DNA from: Micromonospora sp. CP22
GTDB taxonomy: Bacteria; Actinomycetota; Actinomycetes; Mycobacteriales; Micromonosporaceae
DNA length: 64,000 nucleotides
Direction of reading: 5' to 3'
Assembly (NCBI RefSeq): GCF_009712475.1
Contig: NZ_VCJO01000009.1
Span: 1 to 64,000 of the forward strand
Shown here: piece after piece, positions 36,967 through 45,049 of the stretch
Layout: each line of letters starts with the position of its first letter
Numbering within the stretch: position 1 is the stretch's first letter
Notes under the pieces: model-generated
The model's database searches: none
What the model was told of the DNA's origin: nothing
Seen by the model: the letters and a program-made list of their open reading frames with translations, nothing else
Translations under genes and position numbers: made by a program

Positions 36967-37359
36967 TCAGTCTAGCTCCCCCAACTCGGCCCGCCGATAG
37001 TGGTCGATCTTGAAGTCGAGCACCTTGAGGTCCTCCTCCAACTCCGCCATCCGGGCCAGCACCCGCACCCGATGCTCCTCGAACAGTGCCCGACGGGCAC
37101 CGAGGGTGCCGTCGCCCTGGCGGGCCAGTTCGACGTAGCGGCGCATGTCGCGGACCGGCATCCCGGTCCGCCGCAGCCGGGTCAGCAGCAGCAACCAGTT
37201 GACGTCCTGCGTGGTGTAGCGACGCCGACCGGCGGAGTCCCGGCCCACCGGGGCCACCAGCCCCTCCTGCTCGTACCAACGCAACGTGTGGGTGGTCAGG
37301 CCAACCCGCTGGGCCGCCTCGCCGACGGTGAAGGTCGGTTCCCGCGTACCGATGTCCAT
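36967..37359 (-). CDS. MerR-family transcriptional regulator
   Basis: 130 residues. The winged HTH opens FTVGEAAQRVGLTTHTLRWY, followed by EQEGLVAPVGRDSAGRRRYT, a standard MerR domain; RRTGMPVRDMRRYVEL continues it. The C-terminal coiled coil (HRVRVLARMAELEEDLKVLD) ends in KIDHYRRAELGELD. No cysteine metal-sensor motif is present, so the signal is probably not a thiophilic metal. It starts at ATG 37359 and is divergent from the ABC transporter genes. A palindrome in the shared region may be its operator. Confidence 0.88.
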   Translation of the reverse strand: MDIGTREPTFTVGEAAQRVGLTTHTLRWYEQEGLVAPVGRDSAGRRRYTTQDVNWLLLLTRLRRTGMPVRDMRRYVELARQGDGTLGARRALFEEHRVRVLARMAELEEDLKVLDFKIDHYRRAELGELD

Positions 37360-37421
37360 GGTTCGAGGGTTGCAGCACCGACCGGCCGAGCGCGACCCCA
37401 CCCCCGCGCCTTGCCGAACCG

Positions 37422-37440
37422 ACGGTATTTCATCTACCGT
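37422..37440. promoter_or_regulatory. Palindrome, possible MerR operator
   Basis: ACGGTA (37422-37427) and TACCGT (37435-37440) are perfect inverted arms spaced by seven bases, 19 bp in all, the length typical of MerR-type sites. It sits between the merR-like gene and the ABC transporter genes. Confidence 0.45.
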
Positions 37441-37442
37441 TG

Positions 37443-37462
37443 ATTTCATCAAACAATGAATT
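37443..37462. promoter_or_regulatory. Palindrome, possible TetR operator
   Basis: ATTTCAT and ATGAATT are near-perfect inverted arms (six of seven pairs) around a six-base centre, immediately before the GGGAGG ribosome binding site of the ABC ATPase gene. A TetR regulator is encoded directly after the permease, so self-control of the operon is plausible. Confidence 0.45.
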
Positions 37463-37475
37463 AGGGAGGTGGGCG

Positions 37476-38210
37476 ATGGTCGACGCGATCGCCGTCCGGG
37501 GCCTGGTCGTGGACCGGGGCGGGCGGCGGGTGCTGCACGACATCGACGCCACGGTGCCGCGCGGGTCGGTCACCGGCCTGCTCGGGCCCAGCGGCAGTGG
37601 CAAGACCACACTCATGCGCGCGGTCGTCGGCGTGCAGGTGGTCGCCGCCGGCACGGTCACCGTGCTCGGCGCTCCGGCCGGCTCACCACTGCTGCGACAC
37701 CGGGTCGGCTACCTGACCCAGGCCCCGAGCGTCTACCCCGACCTGACCGTGCGGGAGAACGCCCGCTACTTCGCCGCGCTGCACGGCCGGGGCCGGGCCG
37801 AGGCCGATCGCGCGGTCGCCGACGTCGGGCTGGCCACAGCGGCCGGCCAACTGGTGGGCACCCTCTCCGGCGGGCAGCGAAGTCGGGCGTCACTGGCCTG
37901 CGCGCTGGTCGGCGAGCCCGAGCTGATCGTGCTCGACGAGCCCACCGTCGGCCAGGACCCGGTGCTTCGGGCCGAGCTGTGGGCCCGGTTCCACGAGTTG
38001 GCCGCGACCGGGACCACCCTGCTGGTGTCGAGTCACGTGATGGACGAGGCCGCGCGGTGCGACCGGTTGCTGCTGATCCGCCAGGGGCGGCTCATCGCCG
38101 ACGACACACCCGAGGCCATCCGGGCCGCCGCCGGGGTCGACGATCTCGACGAGGCGTTCCTACGGCTGATCAGAGCTGGTCAACCCGACGACCAGACCGG
38201 GGAGGCGTGA
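37476..38210 (+). CDS. ABC transporter ATP-binding protein (ABC-2 type)
   Basis: 244 residues. Walker A GLLGPSGSGKTTLMRAV (about 29-45), Q-loop YLTQAPSVYPDLTV, signature GTLSGGQRSRASLACAL, Walker B LIVLDEPTVGQDP and the H-switch VSSHVMDEAARC are all present. The layout fits drug or lipid exporters of the DrrA class. The ATG 37476 has GGGAGG upstream. The stop overlaps the permease start (TGATG). The tetR-like gene follows, so the three likely form one operon. Confidence 0.93.
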   Translation: MVDAIAVRGLVVDRGGRRVLHDIDATVPRGSVTGLLGPSGSGKTTLMRAVVGVQVVAAGTVTVLGAPAGSPLLRHRVGYLTQAPSVYPDLTVRENARYFAALHGRGRAEADRAVADVGLATAAGQLVGTLSGGQRSRASLACALVGEPELIVLDEPTVGQDPVLRAELWARFHELAATGTTLLVSSHVMDEAARCDRLLLIRQGRLIADDTPEAIRAAAGVDDLDEAFLRLIRAGQPDDQTGEA

Positions 38211-38965
38211 TGAACCCCCGCATCCTGTCCGCCACCGTCACCCGCATCCTCCGGCAGTTGCGCCACGACCGGCGGACCGTCGCGCTGCTGGTGGCGGTGC
38301 CCACCGTGCTGCTCACGCTGGTCTACTACATGTACGCCGACCAGCCCACCGCGCCCGGTCAACCATCGGCGTTCGACCGGATCGCGCTGGTGATGCTCGG
38401 CTTCTTCCCGTTCATCATCATGTTCCTGGTGACCAGCATCGCGATGCTCCGCGAGCGGACCACCGGCACGCTGGAGCGGCTGCTCACCACCCCGCTGGCC
38501 AAGACCGACCTGCTCTTCGGGTACGGGATCGCCTTCGGGCTGGCCGGCGCGGTGCAGGCGGCCATCGCCTCCGCCGCCGCCTACTGGGTCTTCGGCCTGG
38601 AGACCGCCGGCAGCAGCGCCCTGGTCATCATGATCGCCGCGCTGAACGCGGTGCTCGCGGTCGCGCTCGGGCTGCTGTGCAGCGCCTTCGCCCGCACCGA
38701 GTTCCAGGCCGTACAGTTCATGCCGGTCGTGGTCGCGCCACAACTGCTGCTCTGCGGGCTGTTCGTGCCCCGCGACGAGATGGCCGGCTGGTTGCAGGCG
38801 ATCAGTGACGTGCTGCCCCTGTCGTACGCCGTCGAAGCCCTTCAGGAGGTCGGCGCGCACGCCGAACCGACCGGCACGATGTGGCGCGACACGGCCATCG
38901 TCGCCGCCGCGGCGGTGGTGGCGCTGGTGCTCGCCGCGGCCACCCTGCGCCGCCGGAGCGGCTGA
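38210..38965 (+). CDS. ABC-2 type transporter permease
   Basis: 251 residues with six hydrophobic segments (about 24-42, 62-84, 104-128, 140-162, 168-188 and 226-243). The ABC-2 membrane domain signature region reads LPLSYAVEALQEVGAH, and the cytoplasmic loop MLRERTTGTLERLLTTPLAKTDLLFGYG is typical of the DrrB/NodJ class. Starts at ATG 38210, coupled to the ATPase gene. The substrate is unknown; the adjacent TetR and MerR regulators suggest inducible efflux (inference). Confidence 0.92.
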   Translation: MNPRILSATVTRILRQLRHDRRTVALLVAVPTVLLTLVYYMYADQPTAPGQPSAFDRIALVMLGFFPFIIMFLVTSIAMLRERTTGTLERLLTTPLAKTDLLFGYGIAFGLAGAVQAAIASAAAYWVFGLETAGSSALVIMIAALNAVLAVALGLLCSAFARTEFQAVQFMPVVVAPQLLLCGLFVPRDEMAGWLQAISDVLPLSYAVEALQEVGAHAEPTGTMWRDTAIVAAAAVVALVLAAATLRRRSG

Positions 38966-39043
38966 GGGCACGGTGCCGGCCCGAGCAGGCGTGGACCGCG
39001 CCCGCCGGGTCGGCACGCCCGTGGAAAGGAGCGAGGGAGAGCG

Positions 39044-39640
39044 ATGGTACGGCGCAGCGGCCGACGGCCCGGCAAGCCCGGCACCCGGGACGCGATCCTC
39101 GACGCGGCCCGGTCCGTCTTCGCCGAACGTGGTTTCGACGCCAGCACCATCCGGGCCATCGCCGCCTCCGCCGGGGTCGACCCGGCCCTGGTGCACCACT
39201 ACTTCGGCAACAAGGAGCAGCTCTTCCTGACCGCCATGGAGTTTCCGGTGGACCCTCGGGAGATGCTGCCGAAGGTGCTCACCGGTGACCACGACGCCCT
39301 CGGCGAGCGGCTGGTACGCATGTTCCTCACGGTGTGGGACTCACCTGCGGGCACCGCCGGGGTGGCCCTGCTGCGCTCGGCGGTCAGCAGCGAGTGGACG
39401 GCCCGGCTGCTGCGCGAGTTCCTCACCACCCAGGTGTTGCGCCGGGTCCTCGACCACCTCGACGTCGCCCCGGCCGAGGTGCCGATCCGGGGCGGGCTGG
39501 TGGCCAGCCAACTCGTCGGGCTGGCGCTGATGCGGTACGTGATCCGGTTGGAGCCGATCACCACCGTCGCGCCGGAGACCCTGGTCGCCACGGTCGGCCC
39601 GACCGTGCAGCGTTACCTCACCGGCGACCTTCCCGGTTGA
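39044..39640 (+). CDS. TetR-family transcriptional regulator
   Basis: 198 residues. The N-terminal HTH has RDAILDAARSVFAERGFDAS and TIRAIAASAGVDPALVHHYF, followed by GNKEQLFLTAM, the canonical TetR pattern. The C-terminal ligand-binding helices contain FLTVWDSPAGTAGVALLRSA and LVGLALMRYVIRLEPI (a TetR_C_17-like or similar group). GGAGCGAGGGAG precedes the ATG. It ends 23 bases inside the opposite-strand DUF2470 gene. Probably represses the preceding ABC operon. Confidence 0.93.
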   Translation: MVRRSGRRPGKPGTRDAILDAARSVFAERGFDASTIRAIAASAGVDPALVHHYFGNKEQLFLTAMEFPVDPREMLPKVLTGDHDALGERLVRMFLTVWDSPAGTAGVALLRSAVSSEWTARLLREFLTTQVLRRVLDHLDVAPAEVPIRGGLVASQLVGLALMRYVIRLEPITTVAPETLVATVGPTVQRYLTGDLPG

Positions 39641-40382
39641 CCGAGGCCGCCGAACCCGCACAGAACGCCGGGTGCAGTTGCCGGGCCAGGTCGGCCTGGT
39701 CGGCCAGCCGGCGGCCGAAGGAGAGCCGGGCGCGTCGCCGGGCGCCCGGTCGGCCGAAGGTCACCAGCATCCCGTACCTGTCGATCCGTTCGACACGCGG
39801 CGCGTGCTCGGCCGGTCCGGCGGCCAGGCCGAGCTGGTGGCGCAGGTAGTCCGCCATCGGCTGGGCGCGTTCCTCGCCCAGGTAGGTGAGCAGCTCCGCC
39901 TCGACCGGGTGCAGTGGATCCGGCTCGGCCTCCGCGTACGCCTGGGGGTCGACCCGGCGCAACTCGCCCGCCCGGTGCCAGCGTGCCTCGGCCACCTCGA
40001 AGCGGAACAGCTGCAAGCGGGTGCCGACGTCGAGCAGGTCGCCGGTGGGATCCACGGCGGCGAAGTCCACGGCGGCGGCCCGCGCCTCGGCACCGGTCAA
40101 CTGACGCGCCCACCCGGAGACCAGGGCCCGACCGAGCGACGGCGCTCCGGCGGCGGGCGGCAGGTCGAGCACGTCGAGCGCCACCGCGACCGCACGGTCG
40201 TCGACGCCCCGGCCCAGCGCCGCCGCGAGATCGCTGACCACCGGCACCAGCAGCAGCACCCGCCCGTCGCTGTCGGTGGCGTGCCGGACGTGGTGCAGAC
40301 CGGGCCGGCAGGCCAGGTGGACGAGGCCGGGCAACCGGCCGGCGACCAACGTCCGGACGATCTCGGCGGGGCTGGGCCGCAT
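39618..40382 (-). CDS. DUF2470 protein, probably iron/heme-related
   Basis: 254 residues from ATG 40382, with AGGAGG upstream. The N-terminal part resembles split-barrel flavin/heme-binding proteins (AEIVRTLVAGRLPGLVHLAC, HATDSDGRVLLLVPVVSDLA), and the C-terminal DUF2470 region has QPMADYLRHQLGLAAG, VERIDRYGMLVTF and RLSFGRRLADQADLARQLHPAF. DUF2470 is also found in HugZ-like heme-degrading proteins. The IdeR/DmdR-type iron box just upstream supports iron control. Its C-terminal end overlaps the tetR-like gene tail-to-tail. Confidence 0.8.
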   Translation of the reverse strand: MRPSPAEIVRTLVAGRLPGLVHLACRPGLHHVRHATDSDGRVLLLVPVVSDLAAALGRGVDDRAVAVALDVLDLPPAAGAPSLGRALVSGWARQLTGAEARAAAVDFAAVDPTGDLLDVGTRLQLFRFEVAEARWHRAGELRRVDPQAYAEAEPDPLHPVEAELLTYLGEERAQPMADYLRHQLGLAAGPAEHAPRVERIDRYGMLVTFGRPGARRRARLSFGRRLADQADLARQLHPAFCAGSAASVNREGRR

Positions 40383-40398
40383 CACACGACCTCCTTTG

Positions 40399-40417
40399 AG
40401 GTTAGGCTTACCTAACT
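40399..40417 (-). promoter_or_regulatory. DtxR/IdeR-type iron box
   Basis: AGGTTAGGCTTACCTAACT is a 19-bp palindrome fitting the DtxR/IdeR consensus TTAGGTTAGGCTAACCTAA. It lies 17 bases upstream of the DUF2470 start, where a repressor would block the promoter under iron sufficiency. Confidence 0.8.
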
Positions 40418-40446
40418 CGGAGGGTATGACATCGGACCCCGGACGT

Positions 40447-42279
40447 CTACCGGGTCTGCTCCAACCACGAGGCGTAGAGCAGGGCGTACACCGAGTCGGG
40501 CTCGCGGAGCAGCTCGTCGTGCGAGCCACGCTGCACGATCCGTCCCCGGTCCACCACGATCACCTCGTCGGCGTTCTGCGCGGTGGAGAGCCGGTGCGCG
40601 ATCGCCAGGGTGGTCCGGCCCCGGGTCACCGCGTCCAACGTCCGCTGCAACCGCACCTCCGTGGCCGGGTCCACCGCGCTGGTCGCCTCGTCCAGCACCA
40701 GCAGGTCCGGGTCGGCCACGTACGCCCGAGCCAACGCCACCAGCTGGCGCTCGCCGACGCTCAACGCCTCACCACGCTCACCCACCCCGGTGTGCAGCCC
40801 GGCGGGCAGCCCGTCCAGCCAGTCGGCCAGACCCAGCTCGGTGAACGCGGCGGCAAGCTGCTCGTCGGTCAGCTCCGGGCGGGCGAAGCGGACGTTGTCG
40901 GCCACGGTCGCGTCGAACAGGAAGCCGTCCTGCGGCACCATCACCACCCGGGACCGCAGCGAGTCGAACCGCACGTCGGTCAGCGGCACCCCGGACAGCA
41001 GCACCGCCCCGGCGCTGGGGTCCATCAGCCGGGTCACCAACTTGGCGAAGGTGGTCTTGCCGCTACCGGTCTCACCGACCACCGCCACCCGACTCTTCGC
41101 CGGGATCTCCAGGCTGACGTCGTGCAGCACGGTCGGCCCGCCCGGGTAGGCGAACCGCACCCCGTCGAAGCGGATGTCCAACGGTCCGCCGGGCAGCTCA
41201 CGCCCCTGCGTGCCCGGATCGGCCACATCGGGGTCGACGTCCAGCACGTCGAGCACCCGACGCCACCCGGCGATCGCGTTCTGCGCCTCGTTGAGCACCT
41301 CGGTGGCGATCTGCACCGGCTGGATGAAGAGCGTCACCAGGAACAGGAACGCGGTGATCTCACCGATGCTCAGCGTACGGTCGGCGCCGAGGAGCACTCC
41401 GAGCACCACCACACCGGCCAACGCCAGCCCGGCGGCCAGCTCACCGACCGAGCTGCCGAGGATGCTGATCCGGATCGCCTTCTGCTGGGCCCGTCGTTGA
41501 CCGTCGATCGCGTCGTCCAGCCGCCGGGCGGTGCGTCCGGCGATGCCGTACGCCCGGATCACCGGCGCGCCGACCACGCTCTCCCCGACCGCCGCCAGCA
41601 GGGCTCCGGTGCGCTGCCGGACCACTCCGTACGCCGCGGCGAGCCGTCGCTGGAGCAGCCGGATCACCAGCACCGCCGGCCCGAAGGCGGCGTAGACCAC
41701 GAGCGTCAACTGCCAGGAGTACGCCAGCATCACCGCCGTGGTGACCGCCAGCTGACCCAGGTTGACCAGCAGGATCACGCCACCCCACTGGAGGAATTGG
41801 GTGATCTGGTCGACGTCGCTGGTGACCCGGGACACCAGCGAGCCGCGCCGCTCCGACTGCTGGTGCAGCATCGACAGGTCGTGCACGTGCCGGAAGGCAC
41901 GGATCCGCACCCCCGCCAACGCCGTCTCACTGACCGTGAACAGCCGACGCATCATCAGGTAGCCGCAGGTCGTCGTCACCACCAGCACCGCCGCGGTGAC
42001 CGACACGACCGTGAACAACGCGTCCAGGTCCAACCCGCCGACGATGCCCCGGTCGATGCCCTGCTGCACCGCCACCGGTACGGCCACCCGGCCGACCATG
42101 TACACCAGCGCCAGACCGAGCGTGCCGGCCAGCCCGACCCGCAGTTCCGGAGAGAGCGCCAGCCCGCGACGCAGCGTCCGCCACGTCGACTCGGCCTGCT
42201 CCGGCGCTTGGTCGACGGTCACCGATTCCACCCTTCGTTGGCGCTGACCGGAGCTGGTAGGCGCACTGCTCGTGCTCAC
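40447..42279 (-). CDS. ABC exporter half-transporter (catalytic-site subunit)
   Basis: 610 residues. Six transmembrane helices lie between about residues 45 and 335. The nucleotide-binding domain (about 365-600) has Walker A VVGETGSGKTTFAKL, Q-loop MVPQDGFLFD, Walker B LLVLDEATSAVDPA with the catalytic glutamate, and the switch AIAHRLST with histidine. Its signature motif is altered to ALSVGERQ. The ATG overlaps the partner gene's stop by four bases. Together they form a heterodimer with one consensus and one degenerate ATP site (see findings). The substrate is unknown. Confidence 0.93.
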   Translation of the reverse strand: MSTSSAPTSSGQRQRRVESVTVDQAPEQAESTWRTLRRGLALSPELRVGLAGTLGLALVYMVGRVAVPVAVQQGIDRGIVGGLDLDALFTVVSVTAAVLVVTTTCGYLMMRRLFTVSETALAGVRIRAFRHVHDLSMLHQQSERRGSLVSRVTSDVDQITQFLQWGGVILLVNLGQLAVTTAVMLAYSWQLTLVVYAAFGPAVLVIRLLQRRLAAAYGVVRQRTGALLAAVGESVVGAPVIRAYGIAGRTARRLDDAIDGQRRAQQKAIRISILGSSVGELAAGLALAGVVVLGVLLGADRTLSIGEITAFLFLVTLFIQPVQIATEVLNEAQNAIAGWRRVLDVLDVDPDVADPGTQGRELPGGPLDIRFDGVRFAYPGGPTVLHDVSLEIPAKSRVAVVGETGSGKTTFAKLVTRLMDPSAGAVLLSGVPLTDVRFDSLRSRVVMVPQDGFLFDATVADNVRFARPELTDEQLAAAFTELGLADWLDGLPAGLHTGVGERGEALSVGERQLVALARAYVADPDLLVLDEATSAVDPATEVRLQRTLDAVTRGRTTLAIAHRLSTAQNADEVIVVDRGRIVQRGSHDELLREPDSVYALLYASWLEQTR

Positions 42280-44144
42280 CGGTCCACCTCCAGTCCGGAG
42301 GCCAGCGGAGTGACCTCGTCGTACGTGTCCTTCCGGTCGTGGTCGACCTCGGCCTGCTCGTACGCGGTGACGAGGTCGGCGTAGCCCGGCACGGTGGCCA
42401 GCAGCGTGGTGTGGGTGCCCCGCGCCACCACCCGGCCCTGCTCCAGGTAGATGACCTCGTCGGCGAGGGCGATGGTCGCCCGCCGGTAGGCCACCACCAG
42501 GATCGACGCGCCCGGCCCACCGTCGGCCGACGAGCGCAGCCCGGCCAGGATGGCGGCCTCCACCCGGGGGTCGACCGCGCTGGTCGCGTCGTCGAGCACC
42601 AGCAGGCGGGGGCGGCCCGCCAACGCCCGGGCGAGCGTGAGTCGCTGCCGCTGGCCGCCGGAGAGCGAGGTGCCCCGCTCACCGACCATGGTGTCCAGCC
42701 CGTCGGGCAGGGCGGCGACGAACCCGTCGGCCTCGGCCAGCCGCAGCGCGGCCCAGACGGCCTCGTCGTCGATGCCGGGTCGGTCCAGCGCGATGTTGGC
42801 CCGGACGGTGTCGTCGAAGACGAACGGCACCTGGGCGACCAACGCGACGGTGTCGGCAAGGACGTCGGCGGCCAGGTCCCGCACGTCGACGCCGTCGATG
42901 CTGACCGTGCCCGACAGCGGATCGACCAGCCGGACCGCCAGCGCGGTGACGGTGGACTTGCCGGCACCGGTCGGCCCCACCAGGGCGACGGTCTTTCCGG
43001 CCGGGACGGTGAAGGAGACCTCGCCCAACACCTGGGTGCCGGGCAGGTGCGCCTCGGCTGGCTCGTAGGCGAATCCGACGTCGGCGAAGGTCAACGTGGC
43101 GGGCTCGGTCACGGCCTGGTCCAGCCGGGTGTCGCCGTACGGCATCTCGCCGGTGGCGTCGAGCACCCGGCGGATCCGGTCCCAACCGGCGACGCTGCGC
43201 GGCAACTCGGCCAGCACCCAGCCGATGGCCCGCACGGGGAAGGCCAGCACGGTGAAGAGGAAGGCCACGCTGACCAGCTCGGATACCTCGATGGCCCCCT
43301 GCCGCAGCCGGTACGCGCCGACCACCAGCACCGCGAGGGTGCCGAGGCTGGGCAGCGTCTCCAGCATCGGGTCGAAGATGCCGCGCAGCCGCCCGACCGA
43401 GATCAGCGCGTCGCGCAACTGACCGGCTCGGGCCGCGAACCGGGCGGTCTCCTGGGCCTCCCGACCCATCGTCTTGACCACCAGCGCGCCGTCGAAGCTC
43501 TCGTGCGCGATGCCGCTGACCTCGGCGCGCAGCCGCTGCGCCCGGGCCTGACGCGGAGCCATCCGACGGGAGTACGCCACGTTGAGCGCGAACAGGGCCG
43601 GGAAGACGGCCAGCCCGACCAGCGCCAACGCCCAGTCGACGGCGAACAGCGACGCCACGGCGCCGACCAGCATCACCAGCGTGCCCACCGCGAAGGGCAG
43701 CGGCGCGATCGGCTGCCAGGCGGCCTCGACGTCGGAGTTGGCGTTGGACAGCAACGTGCCGGTGGCGTTGCGGTGGTGCCAGGACAGCGGCAGCTCCAGA
43801 TAGCGGCGGGTGACCCGGCGGCGGTAGGCGGCCTGGAGGCGGAACTGCATGTAGCCGGCGCCCAGCCGCCGACCGAAGATGCCGACCACCCGCAGCACGC
43901 TCAGCCCGAGCAACGCCGCGGCGGCCAGCGCCAGCGCACCCACCGCGACCGAACCGGTCTCGACGGCCGGCACCACCACCTCGCCGACCACCGCGCCCAC
44001 CACGAACGCGCTGGCCACCACCATCAGGCCGAACAGCACGCTGCCGGCCACCGCGACCGCGAAGATCCTCGGTTGTTCCCGGATGGCCCGCCCGAGGACG
44101 GCCATCCCCCGACCGAGTACCTCCCGACTAGTCCCGCTTGCCAC
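42276..44144 (-). CDS. ABC exporter half-transporter (degenerate-site subunit)
   Basis: 622 residues. Six transmembrane helices lie between about residues 27 and 320. The nucleotide-binding domain (about 370-595) has Walker A LVGPTGAGKSTVTAL and a consensus signature SLSGGQRQRLTLAR. Walker B is LLVLDDATSAVDPR, with Asp in place of the catalytic Glu, and the usual switch His is replaced (LVVAYRRAT). This is the non-catalytic partner of the heterodimer, with the next gene, which overlaps it by four bases. A short charged tail (DHDRKDTYDEVTPLASGLEV) follows. Confidence 0.93.
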   Translation of the reverse strand: MASGTSREVLGRGMAVLGRAIREQPRIFAVAVAGSVLFGLMVVASAFVVGAVVGEVVVPAVETGSVAVGALALAAAALLGLSVLRVVGIFGRRLGAGYMQFRLQAAYRRRVTRRYLELPLSWHHRNATGTLLSNANSDVEAAWQPIAPLPFAVGTLVMLVGAVASLFAVDWALALVGLAVFPALFALNVAYSRRMAPRQARAQRLRAEVSGIAHESFDGALVVKTMGREAQETARFAARAGQLRDALISVGRLRGIFDPMLETLPSLGTLAVLVVGAYRLRQGAIEVSELVSVAFLFTVLAFPVRAIGWVLAELPRSVAGWDRIRRVLDATGEMPYGDTRLDQAVTEPATLTFADVGFAYEPAEAHLPGTQVLGEVSFTVPAGKTVALVGPTGAGKSTVTALAVRLVDPLSGTVSIDGVDVRDLAADVLADTVALVAQVPFVFDDTVRANIALDRPGIDDEAVWAALRLAEADGFVAALPDGLDTMVGERGTSLSGGQRQRLTLARALAGRPRLLVLDDATSAVDPRVEAAILAGLRSSADGGPGASILVVAYRRATIALADEVIYLEQGRVVARGTHTTLLATVPGYADLVTAYEQAEVDHDRKDTYDEVTPLASGLEVDR

Positions 44145-44296
44145 ATTCTCCCCCGCCGTAAGCCGCCATAATCCTCCCTCATCCTTACCGCTGCCCGCCG
44201 GGTCCGCCGACCCGAGGGGATATGTCCGACGTCACCCTCAACCGGAGGTCCCGCGCTCGGCGGGCGAGGTCGCCCCGACCGGCCTACGATCACTTC

Positions 44297-44926
44297 ATGT
44301 CGAGCTACGCCCGATCGGAGCGCGCGGCACTCGTCGAGTCGATGGCCGCCGTGGGCCCCGACGCCCCGACCCTCAACGCGGGGTGGACCACCCGTGACCT
44401 CGCCGCGCACCTGGTGGTGCGGGAGCGGCGTCCGGACGGCGCGGTCGGCATCTTCGTCCCGCCGTTGAGCGGGTACGCCGAGCGGGTGCGACGGCAGGTC
44501 GCCGCCGGCGACTGGGCCGACCTGCTCGACCAGGTGCGGCGTCCTCCACTGTGGAGCCCGGTGAGCAACCCGCTGACCGACGAACTGGCCAACACGTTGG
44601 AGTTCTTCGTCCACCACGAGGACGTACGCCGGGCCCAGGCCGACTGGCAGCCCCGCGAGCTGCCGGACGGGCTGGAGCGGGCGTTGTGGCGACGGGTTTC
44701 CGTCCTCGGTCGGCTGGCCCTGCGCCGGTTCCCCGCCCGATTGCTGATCCAGGCGCCGCAGCACGGCGAGCTGACCACCGGACGGGGCGGCGAGACACTG
44801 CGGTTGGTCGGCACGCCCGGCGAGTTGGCCATGTTCCTGTCCGGTCGGCAACGCGTGGCGCGAACTCGACTCGACGGGCCCACCGAGCTGGCGGATCGGC
44901 TGCGCAACGCCAACCTGGCACTCTAA
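44297..44926 (+). CDS. TIGR03085-family metal-binding protein (maleylpyruvate isomerase fold)
   Basis: 209 residues from ATG 44297. It starts SSYARSERAALVESMAAVGP and shows TLNAGWTTRDLAAHLVVRERRPDGA, in which the His lies in the metal-binding helix of the DinB/MDMPI fold. LEFFVHHEDVRRAQADWQPR supplies the other His and Glu/Asp ligands. A C-terminal GELAMFLSGRQ element (SCP2-like end) follows. The family is common in actinobacteria and may use mycothiol (inference). Function unknown. It lies before the terpene synthase without overlap. Confidence 0.85.
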   Translation: MSSYARSERAALVESMAAVGPDAPTLNAGWTTRDLAAHLVVRERRPDGAVGIFVPPLSGYAERVRRQVAAGDWADLLDQVRRPPLWSPVSNPLTDELANTLEFFVHHEDVRRAQADWQPRELPDGLERALWRRVSVLGRLALRRFPARLLIQAPQHGELTTGRGGETLRLVGTPGELAMFLSGRQRVARTRLDGPTELADRLRNANLAL

Positions 44927-45049
44927 CCCTCTGTGCGGAACCGGTCACGGTGGAATCCCGAAACGTTACGCAGCTCATCGACCGACCGGCATCCCTACTC
45001 CCGTACGCTGACCGCGCCGCCTCGTGGGGGGGCGGCGACAGGGAGCGCG

